From positions 18,763,487-18,827,486 of the forward strand of contig CM036622.1 in the NCBI GenBank assembly GCA_020746105.1: a stretch of 64,000 bases of DNA. Reading direction: 5' to 3'. The DNA is from Trogon surrucura. Taxonomy: Eukaryota > Chordata > Aves > Trogoniformes > Trogonidae. Positions within the stretch are counted from its first letter, which is position 1, and every line of letters begins with the position of its first letter. A program made the position numbers and the translations under genes. The notes below the pieces were generated by a model, which worked only from the letters and a program-made list of their open reading frames with translations, ran no database searches and was not told where the DNA came from. This document shows positions 41,501-54,192 of this stretch, piece after piece.

Positions 41501-43079
41501 TGTAAAAAAGTTGCGATAAAAGACAGAACATGCTTATGGAAATGTGCAGGGGTTTCCCCCAGCTCAGATACCCATTGTAAGAAGTACAAGGAGCTGAGGG
41601 ATACAGCGTAAAATTCTCCAACTGTCCTTTGCTTTTGGAAAAATAGAATTAAATTCTTCATGTTAAAATGTTGTGTGGTGAGATTAATGGTGCTTCCTGC
41701 TTCTGGCCCTGTGGGAACGATATCTCTTCTGACACTAACGTACTTCTGCTTTCACTATTGGGGGTATTTATGCACACACAGTAAACACAGAACAAGCCAA
41801 TTCAGTGAAGCTTAAAAATGGTTGATCTGCATTATTAGCTAAAAGTCAGAGATCATGTGAACAGCAGTGCCCTGAGCGTCTAGGGCTAATTTGAATAATA
41901 TTCCAAAACTTTATTTTGCTAAGTGTTGTTCAGGAGATTTGTACAGAAAGCATTACTAAGATAAATCTTGAAGATAACATTATTCTTGTTGCCTCTGATG
42001 TATACAGGAGTTGATAACAAGCTGATTGCCTCCTTCTGATGGATGATTACACACAACAGCTGTTTTAATTTGATTATATCTGTGAGATAAGCACAATGCT
42101 GTGTTAAGTCCAAATGCTTTTCATGAGTCTTTGAAAATATTTTGCAACAAATGTAACCTTTTGTAAATGTCCTTGCTGGAGGCTGCGTGTGTTCTCATAA
42201 TGGTGCAAATTATCAGTAACAAGTTGAAACCAGTGAATACCCAAAAGAAGAAAACTGCATTTAATAGTAGCTGTAATTCTGTGCTCTATGGTAGCTTAAA
42301 TTAAGAGAGAAATATGATGCAAGCAGCGATACAAGGCACAATAGTTTAACCGTACTCCAAAGAGGACGTCCGTGAATGATGCGTAAGACAGGCGGAGGTT
42401 TTATCAAAAACACTCCACGCCAAGCATCCTTAATGTGAAAATTAGCAGGCAAATGTCAGCTTTGTGAACAGCGTACTGCAGGGAACAGAAGTTTTGGGTT
42501 GCAAATAATACAGGGCTACAAAACTCAACTTTGATTTCAATTGAAATACCAAAAATTCCCTGAAAATAAACTTCTTCCTTCACTGCAGTGAAATCAAACT
42601 GTTGTACTTTGCTGTTTTGTTTTTGTATGTAACATGGAGAGAACAACAAAATTTCAAAACTAATTGGCTGCTTCAAAACAAAAATTAATCTGTATTATAC
42701 CAAAAACATCATAATGGGATGTGTCAGCCTTTCAAAGCAGATTTCCTATTTTTCTTTTAAAAGTAGTTAGGACAAAACTTACTCAGAGTCATTGATGCTA
42801 TTATTTTGGTCAAACTACTTACTCCAGTTATGTTATTAATAGTTTTGTCAAGGGAATATCAGCATACTGTGTACCAAATCGCCTTGTTTCATTCCAAACA
42901 AAAACTACAGGCAGCAATTCCAATGACTGTCAGTCAGTAAAGGATCTTGTAGTTTAGATGATACAACATATACAGCTCAACATTTTCCAGCCTTTGTCCT
43001 CCATCCTCAGGTCCTTGAACCTGAACTGCAACTAACCCATTACAGCCAAGCAAATGAGCTGGTTCCTTTAGCTGGCAGC
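38578..43079. other. 4.5 kb intergenic block without a supported gene
   Basis: Only short, motif-free ORFs occur. A phrase at 38,937-38,962 (TGGAGACCAGCCTAGGCTGG) looks slightly CR1-like but lacks the rest of the element. The sequence is AT-rich throughout. Confidence 0.5.
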
Positions 43080-43812
43080 TGTCCTGGTCTGAGAGCCCCA
43101 GGATAAAAGTTCCCTGGGGCTCGTGGCACAGGGGGCAGTCACAGTGAGAGAGGGGGGGGCAGCTGTGCCTGTGGGGAGGAGAGGATGGGTCGGGTGGGCA
43201 AAAAATGGACCAATCAGGGCGTTCCTTCCCATGTGCTCAGTATATAAGGGCCCCCAAGAAAAGCCCTGGGGCTTTCAGTGCTGCTGGGCTGGGGACGTTA
43301 CCATTGGCTGTTTGTTTTCTTTCCCTCTGCTGCTGATGTTCCTGTTTCTTATTTTCACACTGCAGAGGAGCACTGTTTGTTGGGACAGGTTTTTCTTGCC
43401 CTGCCTCCCTGGGTGGAAGCAGCACAGCTTCTTTTCTGTTTTGGGTTTTTTTTTTTGAGGGGGACTGTCATTGAGGCTCTGGACTTGGATGGTCCTGTTT
43501 GTTGCCACATCCAGTCTGGGACTTCTTCTTCTGCTTGGGATATTGTTGTCACCTGGAAGGTGTAGGTCCTGTGTTAATCTATTCTTTTGTATCTTTGAAT
43601 ATATTTGCGTACTTGTATAGTATCTGTATATAGTTCAACATCTCCATTGTTATTCTGTTATTTTCTTTCTCATTATACTGGTTTGAGGTTTTTTTTCAAG
43701 TTCAAAGTCTCTCTCCCTGGTTTCCCTGTTATCAACCCCTGGGAGGGTGGTGGGGGAATCCCAGAGAATGTCTGTCAGAGTTTAGCGGCTGACCTAGCCT
43801 TAAACATCAACA
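43080..43812 (+). mobile_element. Solo LTR of an endogenous retrovirus, plus orientation
   Basis: The element begins TGTCCTGGTCTGAGAGCCCC and ends ...TTAAACATCAACA, so it has TG...CA termini. In plus orientation it carries a CCAAT box at 43,209-43,213 (GACCAATCAGGGC) and a TATA box at about 43,240-43,247 (GTATATAAGG). That spacing and order fit a U3 promoter followed by the transcribed part. A pyrimidine-rich stretch with a T-run (43,447-43,456) precedes the GAGGGGGACTGTCATTGAGG block shared with the copy at 2.5 kb. The flanks are GCAGC (43,075-43,079) and GCAGG (43,813-43,817), a possible 5-bp target duplication with one mismatch. No internal genes or second LTR are present. Confidence 0.8.
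43205..43250 (+). promoter_or_regulatory. LTR promoter: CCAAT and TATA boxes
   Basis: CCAAT occurs at 43,209-43,213, and TATATAAGG begins about 30 bases later. Transcription would start around 43,270. The boxes look intact in sequence; activity is unknown. Confidence 0.55.
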
Positions 43813-46600
43813 GCAGGAAAGGTGCTAGTTTGTCTCAGCCATCTCCTGGAACTTAACTCTAAGGCTAATTTTTAGACAGCTAAAGTAAGGTGAGATGTTT
43901 TCTCCCTAAGCCACAGTCAGCTTTGCACTGTGGTTGTGGCGCTGTACAGTCCTTATTTAATTCTGAGTCAGTGGATTTGAGAAGTAGCTTGTTGTGGGTT
44001 TCTTAAACAGAGCAACACTGGAGCTAATAAACTAATCCAAGTTATAGTTTTACTGGGCACATCAGCAGTTCTTGGCTGTGGGTAGAATGATTTTGGGCTA
44101 AAAGTGTATGTTGTGTACAGTGAAATGACTTTTTATTAACAATGCAAGTTTTGAGGAAGCTTGAAAGTGTGCTTCATGTGAGAATAGCACTGCAGTTTGC
44201 ATGGGATCTCGACAGAAATATGATACTGCAAGCTGAGATTTGGCTGGAATACTAAAGAGACATCATTTGTTCTCCGTAGTTTTTATGGACTCTTTTAAAA
44301 AGCTGTGCTTGCCTAAAACTGCAGCAAGAAGCACTTAGCTTGTCTTCACCAGGAGACCTTGAAATACAAGAGGTTCCAGCTTGTTAGTGTTCTGGGTATC
44401 TCTTTTTAAGAGTCAAAAAGAAAACACAATATTTGGTCCTCCAATATTTTTGTCTTTGAGTAGCAAACCGAAATTAGCTGACTTTTCCTTACCCTGTCAG
44501 GGTGGAGTTAATTATTTACAGCTTTAATCTCAACTCTGTGAAGCAAGTTCTTTCTTATCTCAGTCAGGCTGGGGTTAAATATTCACATTTTCAATCTAGA
44601 AGTAATAAACTGCCATCCCCAAGTAGGGAACTGGGAACTATGAACAAGGAAATGGAAAGAAATGACCAGCTTAGTCTTGTTTCATATATTTTGTTTTTCC
44701 GGGAAATCCTGATTAAGCTGCATTTGTGCCCTAACAGGGACATGAGCTTCTGTTAACAAGCCTGTCTGGGATATATCTGGAAGCCTAATTAGGGTTTACT
44801 TTCAACTTCCATGTTGACTTTTGATGACAAAGTTACACCTCCACTGAGGAGGTAAGATATGTTCCTTCCTCCCAAAAAATTGTAGTAACACCTACCACTC
44901 TCACATGCAGTTTTAGCACAATCCTCACTGCATGTGTCTGTGAAAATAAAAACAATGCTTACATGGAAACAGAATTCCCAAATCCACTTGTTGTAGACTC
45001 CTCACAGGCATCGTGAGGAAGAGGGGCTGTGATGCCTGAGTACAGCCCTCCCCAAGGCCTCCATCCCCTTGGAAGCCCCTCTCCTGCTGCCAGACCCCAG
45101 ATGAGAGAGGCTGGTTAGAAGGTGTCCATGTGGGAGAAGAGCTGTGGCACTCACGTGAGGGAAAGCAATGCAGGAGAGGCAGAGGTCAGCTTGCCAAGTC
45201 ATGCCTGGAATGTGACATGTTTGAATAGTAACATTAAATCTGTATTTAATGGTTTTTAAGCTTCTTTTCATATTCACCATAGTCACCAAAAACTAAGAAG
45301 AGAGTTCAGTATACACAGCCAACTTTCTGAGAAAACAACAACTCTTTGGCACCTGCAGCTTGACAGCTACAAGGAAGGAGAAGTTTATACAGCATATACA
45401 GTATATACTGATGGGGGCTGAGAAATGCTTTTGTTTAAACGGATTACTGAAAACACAGCCAGCTCCTAGCACAGACCTGGTGCATGGGAACTGATAAGAA
45501 CCCTCCAGTCTTTGCTCAAAGAGAAGTCCAACATTTTTCTTACCTCCGGAAGGTGGTGACTCTGCTTAAGTGAATCTTAACTGTGTTTCAAGGGGGTGGG
45601 GGAGAGGGAAGTGCTCTTGAAGAGGTTTATGAGAACTTGCACCTTAAACTGGGACTGCATTGTGAAAATATGCATTTAGGGAGTTTTTAAAAGTAAATTT
45701 AAATGAAATCACAATGTGGTTTTTTTTTTTCTCTGCTTGTTATAGGCCAATTAAATCCATTATGCAAACATTTCCAAATGCATAGAGTTGATCTGGGACA
45801 TTCAGAGCATGATTACATATATTCCCCCTGAGGGCTTAGCTCTTATTCTGAAATACCCAGATCTGTACCTCTAACTAGTGCTGTGAGACAAAAGCAAATC
45901 ACCAAAATTTGAGGAGACACCTTCAAATTACCTCCATGTGCATCAGTTTACCTTTCAGTCAATGCCCAGCCATTTAACTTGGAGAGGGAGGAAGACTGTC
46001 AACCGAAAATGAGCCTTGACAACTCCTGGCTATGCAATGGCTGGATTTATACTGGTAGAAAACTCAGGCTTTATTCAGGTCAAGAGCCTAATGGTTCTTG
46101 TAGTCTCTATCTGGGCCATGCAAAGCTGGTATTGCTGGTGTGGTCCTGCTCCCTGAATCCTATGTGCAATTTCTCCCTTCTGGAGAAGGCAAAATCTCTG
46201 GTAAAAGCTGAAGAGGGACAGAGAAGAACATCTGTGTCACATGCACAGAATTTAGGACCAAGTGGTGCGTGTCTGGCCCATTTAGGAGCAAAATGCAAAA
46301 AAAGAAAAAAAAGAGACAGGTGACAAGTAGTCCCAGTCAGGTTGAACATCTGCAAGCTGAGTGGCCGGCTAGGCTGCGCGAACGTTTCCTGTTATTACCC
46401 TGACTTCACCCTCCCCTGCCTCCTGCTTCAGTTCATCTGGGGGTTACGTGGCTTCTGCAGAAGGAGGGGAAACGGGCTGCAGCAGCATTGATAAGGTCGG
46501 GGATAGGGATGTGAGCAGGAGCTCTGGGAAGCCCCTGTGCCCCAGGTGACAGAGCTGGGCCCTTGTCAACTCGTGTGGTAAAGGAAGGGTTGGAGCTGGC
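43813..46600. other. Upstream region of the CpG-island gene, no coding feature seen
   Basis: AT-rich sequence with short ORFs lacking motifs, for example 45,979-46,323 plus (114 codons). A T-run lies near 45,720-45,730. GC content rises from about 46,430 toward the CpG island. Distal regulatory elements are possible but not recognisable from the sequence alone. Confidence 0.5.
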
Positions 46601-47920
46601 GGTTTCCCGTCGACCTTGAGCCCCCCTGGCAGGGCAGGACGCGGCTCCCGGGCTCAGCGGGGCGGGCGGGAGGCTGTGCCCCGTCCCCGCCTCGGCAGGG
46701 AGGCAGGCCCAGCGCTCCGGGCTGCACGTCGGCGCTGGCCCCGGCGCGCTTGTGGTGGGAGAGCCAGACCTGAGAGGGGCTGGCCTCTGGCAGATGATTG
46801 ACACCCAGCTGGGTGAGGTTTCATGTTTTAAAAAAAAAAAAAAAAGAAGAAAGAAAAAGGGCGAGCGCAGGGGAGGGGGTGACTGTGGGAAGGGGGAGAG
46901 GGAACTACTGTAAGAGTAAGAAAAGTCCTGCCCAGCTGTTTGCGAAGTTTAAGATTTCCTGTTTCCCCCCCTTGCAGCGCCGAAGTGAAGTTTTCAGTGA
47001 GTCACCGGCAGTCCCGAGCCGCGGAGCCGCGCAGCCAGCCCGCTCCCCCGCCAGCCCCGCCGCGGCCTCCCCCTGCGGCCCGCCCGGCCCGGCCGCCCCC
47101 CCGCCCGTGCCGATCCGGCTCCGCGATGAGTGCCCCCCGCCTGCCCAGGAGCCTGCGGCGGCTGCTTCTGCGCGTTTCCCTCTGGGTCCTCCTCACGGGC
47201 AGCTCGGTCCCGGCTCTGCTTCGGGGTAAGTGAGTGAGCGCCGGCCCGCCGCGCCGGCTTGACAGTTGCCGGGGCCGGAGGCAGGAGGAGCGGGGCGGCT
47301 GCCGCGGGGCGGGGGGGGACGCGGTTGCTGAAGAAAGTTTTGAGGATGGAAGCATTTCGGGACCGGGGGGTGGTGGTGAGCGTATTTGTTTATAGTCCCG
47401 CTGGAAAGCGAGCGGGGAAGAAAGGATGGGGAGTCTGGAGGTTTCGCAGAAAAAAAAAAAAAATATAAAAAATGAGGTCGGTCCGCGGAAGGAGAGGCGG
47501 CGGGGGGGAAAGACAAGAGATTTGGCAGGAAATGCAGCAGGGTCTAGTCCGGCCGGAGGAGCCCGGAGAGGGCAGCTGGGGAACTGACTGCTGGCCCCGG
47601 GGGCAGCGGCTGCCCAGCCCCGCAGCTGCTGCGGCAGCTCCCGCACCTGGTGCCGGGCCGCACCGTGTGCCCGGGGCCGGGGGGAACCAGCCGGCCACGT
47701 CCCGGCGCGCCTCGGCCCCTTCGGAGCACGCCCGCGGGTGCGGGACGCAGCGCCGCGCGGTTTGGGCGATGCCCCGCGGGCCGGGGAGCAGCTCCGCCCG
47801 CGCACCCGCAGGGAGAGCGGCTGGAAGGTGCCCCGGGTGCTGCGTGGCCTGAGCCGGCCCTTGCCGGCTCCGGGAGCTGCGGGCCTGTGCGGGGCCACGG
47901 AGCTCGCCGCTTGTGAGGAT
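46600..47920 (+). promoter_or_regulatory. CpG island promoter
   Basis: About 1.3 kb is strongly GC-rich and CpG-dense, unlike everything else in the window apart from the LTR at 21-22 kb. GC-box-like sequence (GCGGGGCGGGCGGG) lies around 46,658-46,670. Further G/C clusters lie at 47,080-47,107 and 47,290-47,320. The island covers the first coding exon and the beginning of the intron, typical for a vertebrate TATA-less promoter. An A16 run at about 46,830-46,845 interrupts it. The exact transcription start cannot be read from the sequence; it should lie upstream of 47,126. Confidence 0.85.
47126..47225 (+). CDS. First coding exon of an unidentified secreted or membrane protein (signal peptide)
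   Basis: The ATG at 47,126 has G at -3 and opens a frame of 33 complete codons plus one base. The product begins MSAPRLPRSLRRLLLRVS, then a hydrophobic core WVLLTG and a small-residue tail SSVPALLR. That is a classic signal peptide: Arg-rich n-region, Leu-rich h-region, and a likely cleavage site after the Ser/Val/Pro/Ala stretch. The exon ends at G|GTAAGT (donor at 47,226), leaving phase 1, as is common for exons preceding extracellular modules. No in-frame ATG lies upstream in the GC-rich leader, which supports this start. The exon sits inside the CpG island, so the gene is transcribed to the right and its body lies mostly or wholly beyond the window. I do not recognise the protein from the signal peptide alone. 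The only candidate next exon I rate is at 59,063. Confidence 0.75.
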
Positions 47921-50900
47921 CAGCGCTTGCCTACCCAAAAATTTGGTTTACATGTGAATTTTTTGCCTTAGGCTGTGATTGTGAGCGGTTGGGCTCAGAG
48001 CAGCCCTTGCTCCTGTAGCTCTTAGCACTCGTGTTTGATTCACTTTTCATGGCACTATGCATCCCTCGTTCTGGTTTTACCAAGACATCCTTAGGTACAG
48101 TTTTGAGGCTGTGGCTTGCAGTGCTCTTTGTAGGGTAATCTGGAATGTAGTAAGGGCTTAAAGTGCAGCTGCAAAAATGAGGTGCCTGCCCTGAGGAGCT
48201 TTCAGTCTCCATCCCACCAGCACTAACCCATGTATGTGAACTGGAACTGCAGGGTTAGGCCCTGAATCATGTTACAGCGCAACTGGTGGACCCCAAAAGA
48301 GAACATCGGGTTGCAGCAAAACTACGTAGGAAACAATTTTGAAGAATTAAGTAGATTTCTGAGGTGTCCTATGTTATGCCTGGTTTTAGTGTTCAGGTAA
48401 GATGTGCAGACATCAGAGTTTGTACAAACTTTGCTCGGTGCCCTCTGATTCTCCCTTGTGGTCCCTTCGTGACCGATAATGATCTCAAAATTATTGCTAA
48501 ACCATAATAATATAAACTAGATAGCTCCTGTATAGCTACTGCCAACAGGAAGTACAGTACAAATAACTTCATGCTTCATTAATAATCCTGTCAAAGCCAA
48601 CAGGTTTTACATACCTGCAAAATTGCTCGTGGAAGCTTAGGACAGATGAAAAAACAGTTTATGAATAAGACACTATGGTGTCCCAGGGCTCAAAACAACA
48701 TAACTTTAAATTTGAAGTGTGCAGCTTCCTGTTGATTTTGATATAAATTTTTATTATTTCTGATTAATAAAAGTCATACTCTACTAATGATGGCTTTTAC
48801 TTTGACCCCAGCTCCATTTTTTTTTGCAGATTCCTATCACCAAAAGCTTTAAATAAACTCCTCTTTTTGGTTCCTACTCAACCAGTATAAACAGTTCCAA
48901 ACTACAGGTAGATTTTTAAAATTGACATGGCTTAAGAGTTTGTTCTTCTTTCTTCTCGTAGGTCCAGTGAGGAAGAAATACATAGGTTGGTTACAATTCA
49001 ACTTTTTTTCAAAATGATCTTCATCTGCATTCTACAGTAGCTAAAACCAAGTAGACCTGTTGTCAGATAATCTATCCTATAGCTCCAAAAGTTGTTTTAA
49101 TGATCACTGTAGGATTGTATTGTGTGTGTAACAGAGGGAGAGTTGCTCAGAAAACAGCAGTTCTGTGGAGGCAGAAGGTGTGAGGTTTGGGTGTTGGTTG
49201 TTATTTGGCATCAAAATGAAAACCAGAGCTGCCAAATGTTTTAGGGAAAGTAAAACAGAAAAGAAAAAAAAATTACAAAGAGTGAATTATTTTGTAATAG
49301 TCAATAGCTCAGCAGGTCAGTGAGGATGAGGCAGGAGAGAGACAACTTTCAGGAGAGCTCAGCTCCCAGGTATGCCTACTAATGAGCTGTCTCTTGGTGA
49401 AGAGGTTAATAAAGCCCTAGTTAAAATTTCATTTTAATATTCTTCACACCAAAATATTAGGCAGGAATGGCACATTCTCGTAAAGATTCTGGACAAAACC
49501 ACAAATTTATGAGCGGGTCCAACAGGAACTATCTACTTTTGAAAAAGATGCTTTTATGACCTGTACCACACACAAATAATTGTTGGAGTTTTGTTGCATC
49601 GAGTAAAGGGACAAAGTTTGATTTTTTTAATTATTTTTTTTGAATGATCGTGAATGTTGTATTGAGATTTTAATCAATAAATGGCAGTATAATCCAGCAG
49701 TTGCCCACAGAAGAAATGGACACTGCTGTGTCCAAGTGAGTATGAATCTGTAGTTTACCTTTGGGGTATCAAAAATGGAAATTTGTTCCTTGAAATAGTC
49801 TTTGTAATAATTGTTCATTTCTAAACATCAGGAACTTAACTTCTCAATTCGGCCAAACTCTACTTACATTATGCTGTCCTTATTTTTTAAAAGTCATATG
49901 ATAGTTAATTTTATAGTAACAAAATCACGTATAGAGCTTCAGATATTTGCAAAATGGAAGTATGAGAACAAACATCTTTGTAACGTGTGGAACATGCTTG
50001 TAACACGATCAAATTTAAAATGCATTCCTGCCCCCATTAAAACTGGCAAATTTCCAATTATTTCAGGAGAGAAGCAGAACAGAGAGATTATTCCATTTTC
50101 TTCTATTTATGGGCTATCCTTGAATTCTAAGACTTTTATACCTGAGACTTTGAAAATCACTTTTATTTAATTCCTATTTTGAGCTTCTTGGCATTAATAT
50201 GCTTCTGCAATATTGAGGTGGTGAATTCCATATAGGAATGGTTTCTAATAAAATATGATGAGCCGAATCTTAAGCTGCTGCAAATGAATATAGTTCCATT
50301 AGCATCAGTAGCGTTACACAGAGCTATAGCTTATAAGTTTCTTGAAACAGTTGCAAAAGTAATTTCAAAAAAGGGTAATGGAATGGTTCAGATTTTTTCA
50401 TATGCATAATATTTTTTCACTTATATTTGATGAACACTTACTATTATGTATATGACCTACATTTAGCCAAGCAGAATTGCCTCAAAATGAAATTCTGCTT
50501 TCTGGGATGAGTTGTTACACTTTCAAAGATGCAGTGTGCTATAGCAGTGGCTGATAGAAGTTGTCATTGTGACAAGGTTAATTCCAAACTTGGTAGCAAA
50601 GATGATATCAGACTGTTACCAGAAGGAAAATTCTTCATAGTTTGGGTTTTTTTGGTGGTATTTCTGTGTTTATTTTGGTTTTGTGGTAGTTTAGGGAGGA
50701 GAGGGTGTTGGTGTTGGGGTTTTTTTTTTGAGGAGGGGTGTGGGGAGAGATCGGGACTAGGCTTTTAGAAAGGAGTTTCTTTTCTGGGGGGGAGAAAAAA
50801 GAGTGTAGTATCACCATAGCACCAGTTGTTGGAGTTTCTCATGCTTATATTACCTCTGCAGAATCTTTTTAAGGTAATATTTTTGCATTTGTGGCATAGG

Positions 50901-52714
50901 AGTGTTTTTTACCCCTCGATAATATGTGTCTGTGCTATATGCACTTCGCTAGCACTCACTTTCTATCACACTGACCTCAGAAGAGCTGTGCCTCCCTTAT
51001 GCTATAGCAAGAATCAGCACAACCAACTGGTTGGGCCCAATTTGTTAGTCTCACGGATTCTGCATAAATGGGTGCATTTGTATAAGCTAGGTATGAAATA
51101 TTATCGCTGGTGCAATGACAGGTGTTGATCCAAAAGGGGTCAGTTCAGACTCTACAGCGGCGGGCATGGCCACAGTTGAATGTTGGTCACACAGTGAAAG
51201 TCAGGGCTTCCAGGACTCTGCAGTGTCCTGGGATCAGCAGGAGGAAGGTGAGTTGTGATAATTCTAGACTTACCATGGTCCCCAAAGCCCCTCTGGCACT
51301 TGCTAAGTTGATGAATGACGGGGTGTCCTGAGCAAGGTGGGAGACCAGTGGTCCAATGTCTCATTTGCCACACAGGAACCCTTTGACTCAGGGGAAATTA
51401 CCAGGTAGGCACATCACAGAGATGGCAGTTAGTTTGTATTGCTGGAGCATTGCAAACGCAGTAAAATGGACTGAATATCAGCCAGTTCTAAGCAGAATTT
51501 GGAGAGCACAACGAATTTCCAGCATGGAGTGGTGGACAGCCAGCCCTGTTATGAAAATGAAAGCTGGCTGAGTCCTATTCTAAGAGATTTAGTGCTGAGA
51601 TTTTGGTTTACTTAATAGTGAGCCTTAAATTTTTGGGGGGATTAGAGAAGGTTTTGTTTCTTTTTTTTTCCTGTAGGGTAATGGGAACCGCTTTTAAATC
51701 TTTTATAATTCAGAATAAAATAAAATGTCACAACAAAATACTTGTGCTTTTTTATGAACTCAAATTCTGGCAGGTTAAAATAGACCAAAATAAATCAGAA
51801 AGAATATGACTTGGTTTTGACAGACTAGCTATAAGTCCTTTTGAAGTTTACCTTCAGTGGCAGGTGGAGGTGGTAAGAGTTGTTTAAGAAACAAAGGAGC
51901 AACACATTGGGGCACAGTGTTGTAGTTAAGGTTAATGCTGCTGCTCTGTATACCACTGTAAGCATTGAGTTGATACTAAATGTTTGCAAGACTGACTTCT
52001 CAGTGATCCAGCTCAGTCTTCAATGGTTGTTTTTCATAGTGTGTCTTCATTCCGGCATAAAGACAGAGCAGCAGCACTGGTCTTGGTTGAGTGCAACCAT
52101 TTATATCCTACTGCCTCAAAGAACACAGATTTACTCAATCTACAGATTTTTAGGGTAAGATACGTAGACAGAGCAAAACAAACAGCATTCAGTGATGAAA
52201 AACTCATCTAAAGGAGTAGTTAGAGCTAATGAATCTGATCAGGAGTTGCTTAATTCTATTTCTGCTGGTGACAGCATGCCATAATTTATTTTTGTCCATT
52301 AGCTTCTAGAGATTTAAGTAGAATTTAAAATGGAGGTCTACCCTGCAGTCCATGAGGATTCCTGCAACAGAGAGTAGTGCCCGTTTGTTTGCATTGCTGT
52401 GAAGTTTAGCAACTATTTCAGATTTTAAGAAACAATAACATTGACAGGAGAAATACTAGTTGCCCCTTTGCCCATGTTTGTGCATTTTTATTTTTTTTTT
52501 ACTATGCCATTTCCTTTCTCTTCGTGCATTGAATTGCTCTGAATGCCATTGTGTTTGGTACAGCTGGAACTACCTGTCTCTTTTTTTTTTAATGAGTTTT
52601 AAAGCCTTTTCACCTCTGGGAAGATTGTCTGAGGAAGGAATAGTTTTCCTTTGCTCAAACAACTGGTATTTAGCAAGAACTTCCTGCTGGCATTCATCCC
52701 TGAGTTAATCTGGT

Positions 52715-52850
52715 TAGAATTAGAGCTGGTTGAGAGTTTTTGACACTGTTTTTCATGGGAAAATGCTGATTTGTCAAAACTGAAACAATTTGTGGAAATG
52801 TACCAGTTTCCATTAAACTTTCATCAGGAAACCTTTTCTTTTTCCTCTGG
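52715..52850. repeat. Probable ancient interspersed repeat
   Basis: TTTTTCATGGGAAAATGCTG, then ATTTGTCAAAACTGAAAC and TTTGTGGAAATG and finally TTTCATCAGGAAACC recall a worn repeat family seen in sauropsid genomes, in which blocks like 'gaaaatgccgatttgtcaaaa' and 'ttttgtggaaacg' recur. I recognise the style rather than a named consensus, so family and strand stay open. Confidence 0.35.
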
Positions 52851-53879
52851 TCCACTGTGGAATGTCTGATATAGAAAGATAGAGCAAGAAAGAGAAATCA
52901 TCATTAATCAATAGAATAATCACTGGTGGAGGGGTCAAAGAAGAAAGGCAGGATCTAGTGCCTGGTCGGACTCATAGAATGCACATTTGAATCTGGAGCT
53001 CCCCCTACCCACTCTCCCCAGGGTACTGGAGAACTGTCACTCTCGTGCATGCATGCACCGACAGCCCCACACCCGGCACTTCAAATGATTTTGGTTTCAC
53101 TCTGGTTGTGAATATGAAAATGTATGAAACGTAACAGCACTTTGTGGGGCAGCGAAAACATTTTCCAGACAGTGTTTTTTAAGTTGACCGGTAGCCATGT
53201 GTTCATTTTTTTCCTTGTTGGATGGCAATGGCTGTGCTCTGAATGACTGGTGTCTTCTGGTCTTTGTTTCGTATCATAATAACAAGCTGTATTCAGAAAT
53301 TTCTGTCATGCAAAGGAACCACAATTTTTATTACTAACAGTCCTGATAGTCTGATTCCACGATTCCAGTTTTCCATGCACCCGGCGTAGTATTTTGGCAA
53401 AAATTCGACTGAGATAAATAGATTTCGGGAACAAATTTCCATCTGCTTCCTCACACTTAAAGCATCCTGCTGTTTACAACCCTGCAGATATATAACTGCA
53501 ATGACACCTAGGGTTAATTTTGTGTCTTTGAAACTGTAACCTGGAACCAGAGGTATTAGAAAACTGTCTTGTGTTTCGTACATACTTTCTGTTTTTACCG
53601 AAGGACTTTGGGCCACATCCTCAAAAGAGCTGTTGCCCTGCTCTGTAAGTGGACATCTGAGGTTCTAAGGTAAAAGAGAAAGTCTTATTAAGCAGCCAAA
53701 GCTGTAAGCTCAACCAGTGATTTGCAAGTCACACAACATTCTTTCTGGCTTGTTTATAGTCACCAGTAATACAAGTTTTGACAGATAGCCTCTGCACTCT
53801 TGGGCAGCTGATTGGTTCCTCCAAAGCATTCCATTGGTATATTGTGGGCTTCGCTTAATTCAGCATTTAAACTCACATG

Positions 53880-53930
53880 AAAAAAACCCGAAACAACCAA
53901 AACACAAAAACCAACAAAACCCAAAACAGT
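53880..53930. repeat. A/C-rich low-complexity stretch
   Basis: Runs of A separated by C and CC (AAAAAAACCCGAAACAACCA and onward) form a purely A/C-dominated tract. Similar tracts occur near 10,988 and 28,889. Confidence 0.8.
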
Positions 53931-54192
53931 CTATGCAGAAGACACTGGAAAACATTAGAAAATCCATCTTGTGTTCCCAAGGTTGTGATGGCTCTGTTAG
54001 GGGTTAGAGACTTCCTTCTGTTAGAAAAGTGAGTTTGAACAGCACATACTCGGAGAACAGCAGGAAGATTTCACAGTCTTACTCCTTGGAGCCATGTCTT
54101 CCAAGTAAAGGCCCAAGTGTGGTTCTTATGTGCCTGGGGCACTTTAATGGGTCTCTTTAAAAACTGGCATTGTGCAAGTGAAATGTGTGCAG

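Noticed and set aside
47002..47898. 298-codon minus-strand ORF across the CpG island
   Set aside because: Stop codons are rare in GC-rich DNA. The product is Arg/Pro/Ala/Gly-rich without domains and lies antisense to the signal-peptide exon. Overlapping minus-strand frames (47,390-47,938; 46,433-46,804) are likewise compositional artefacts.
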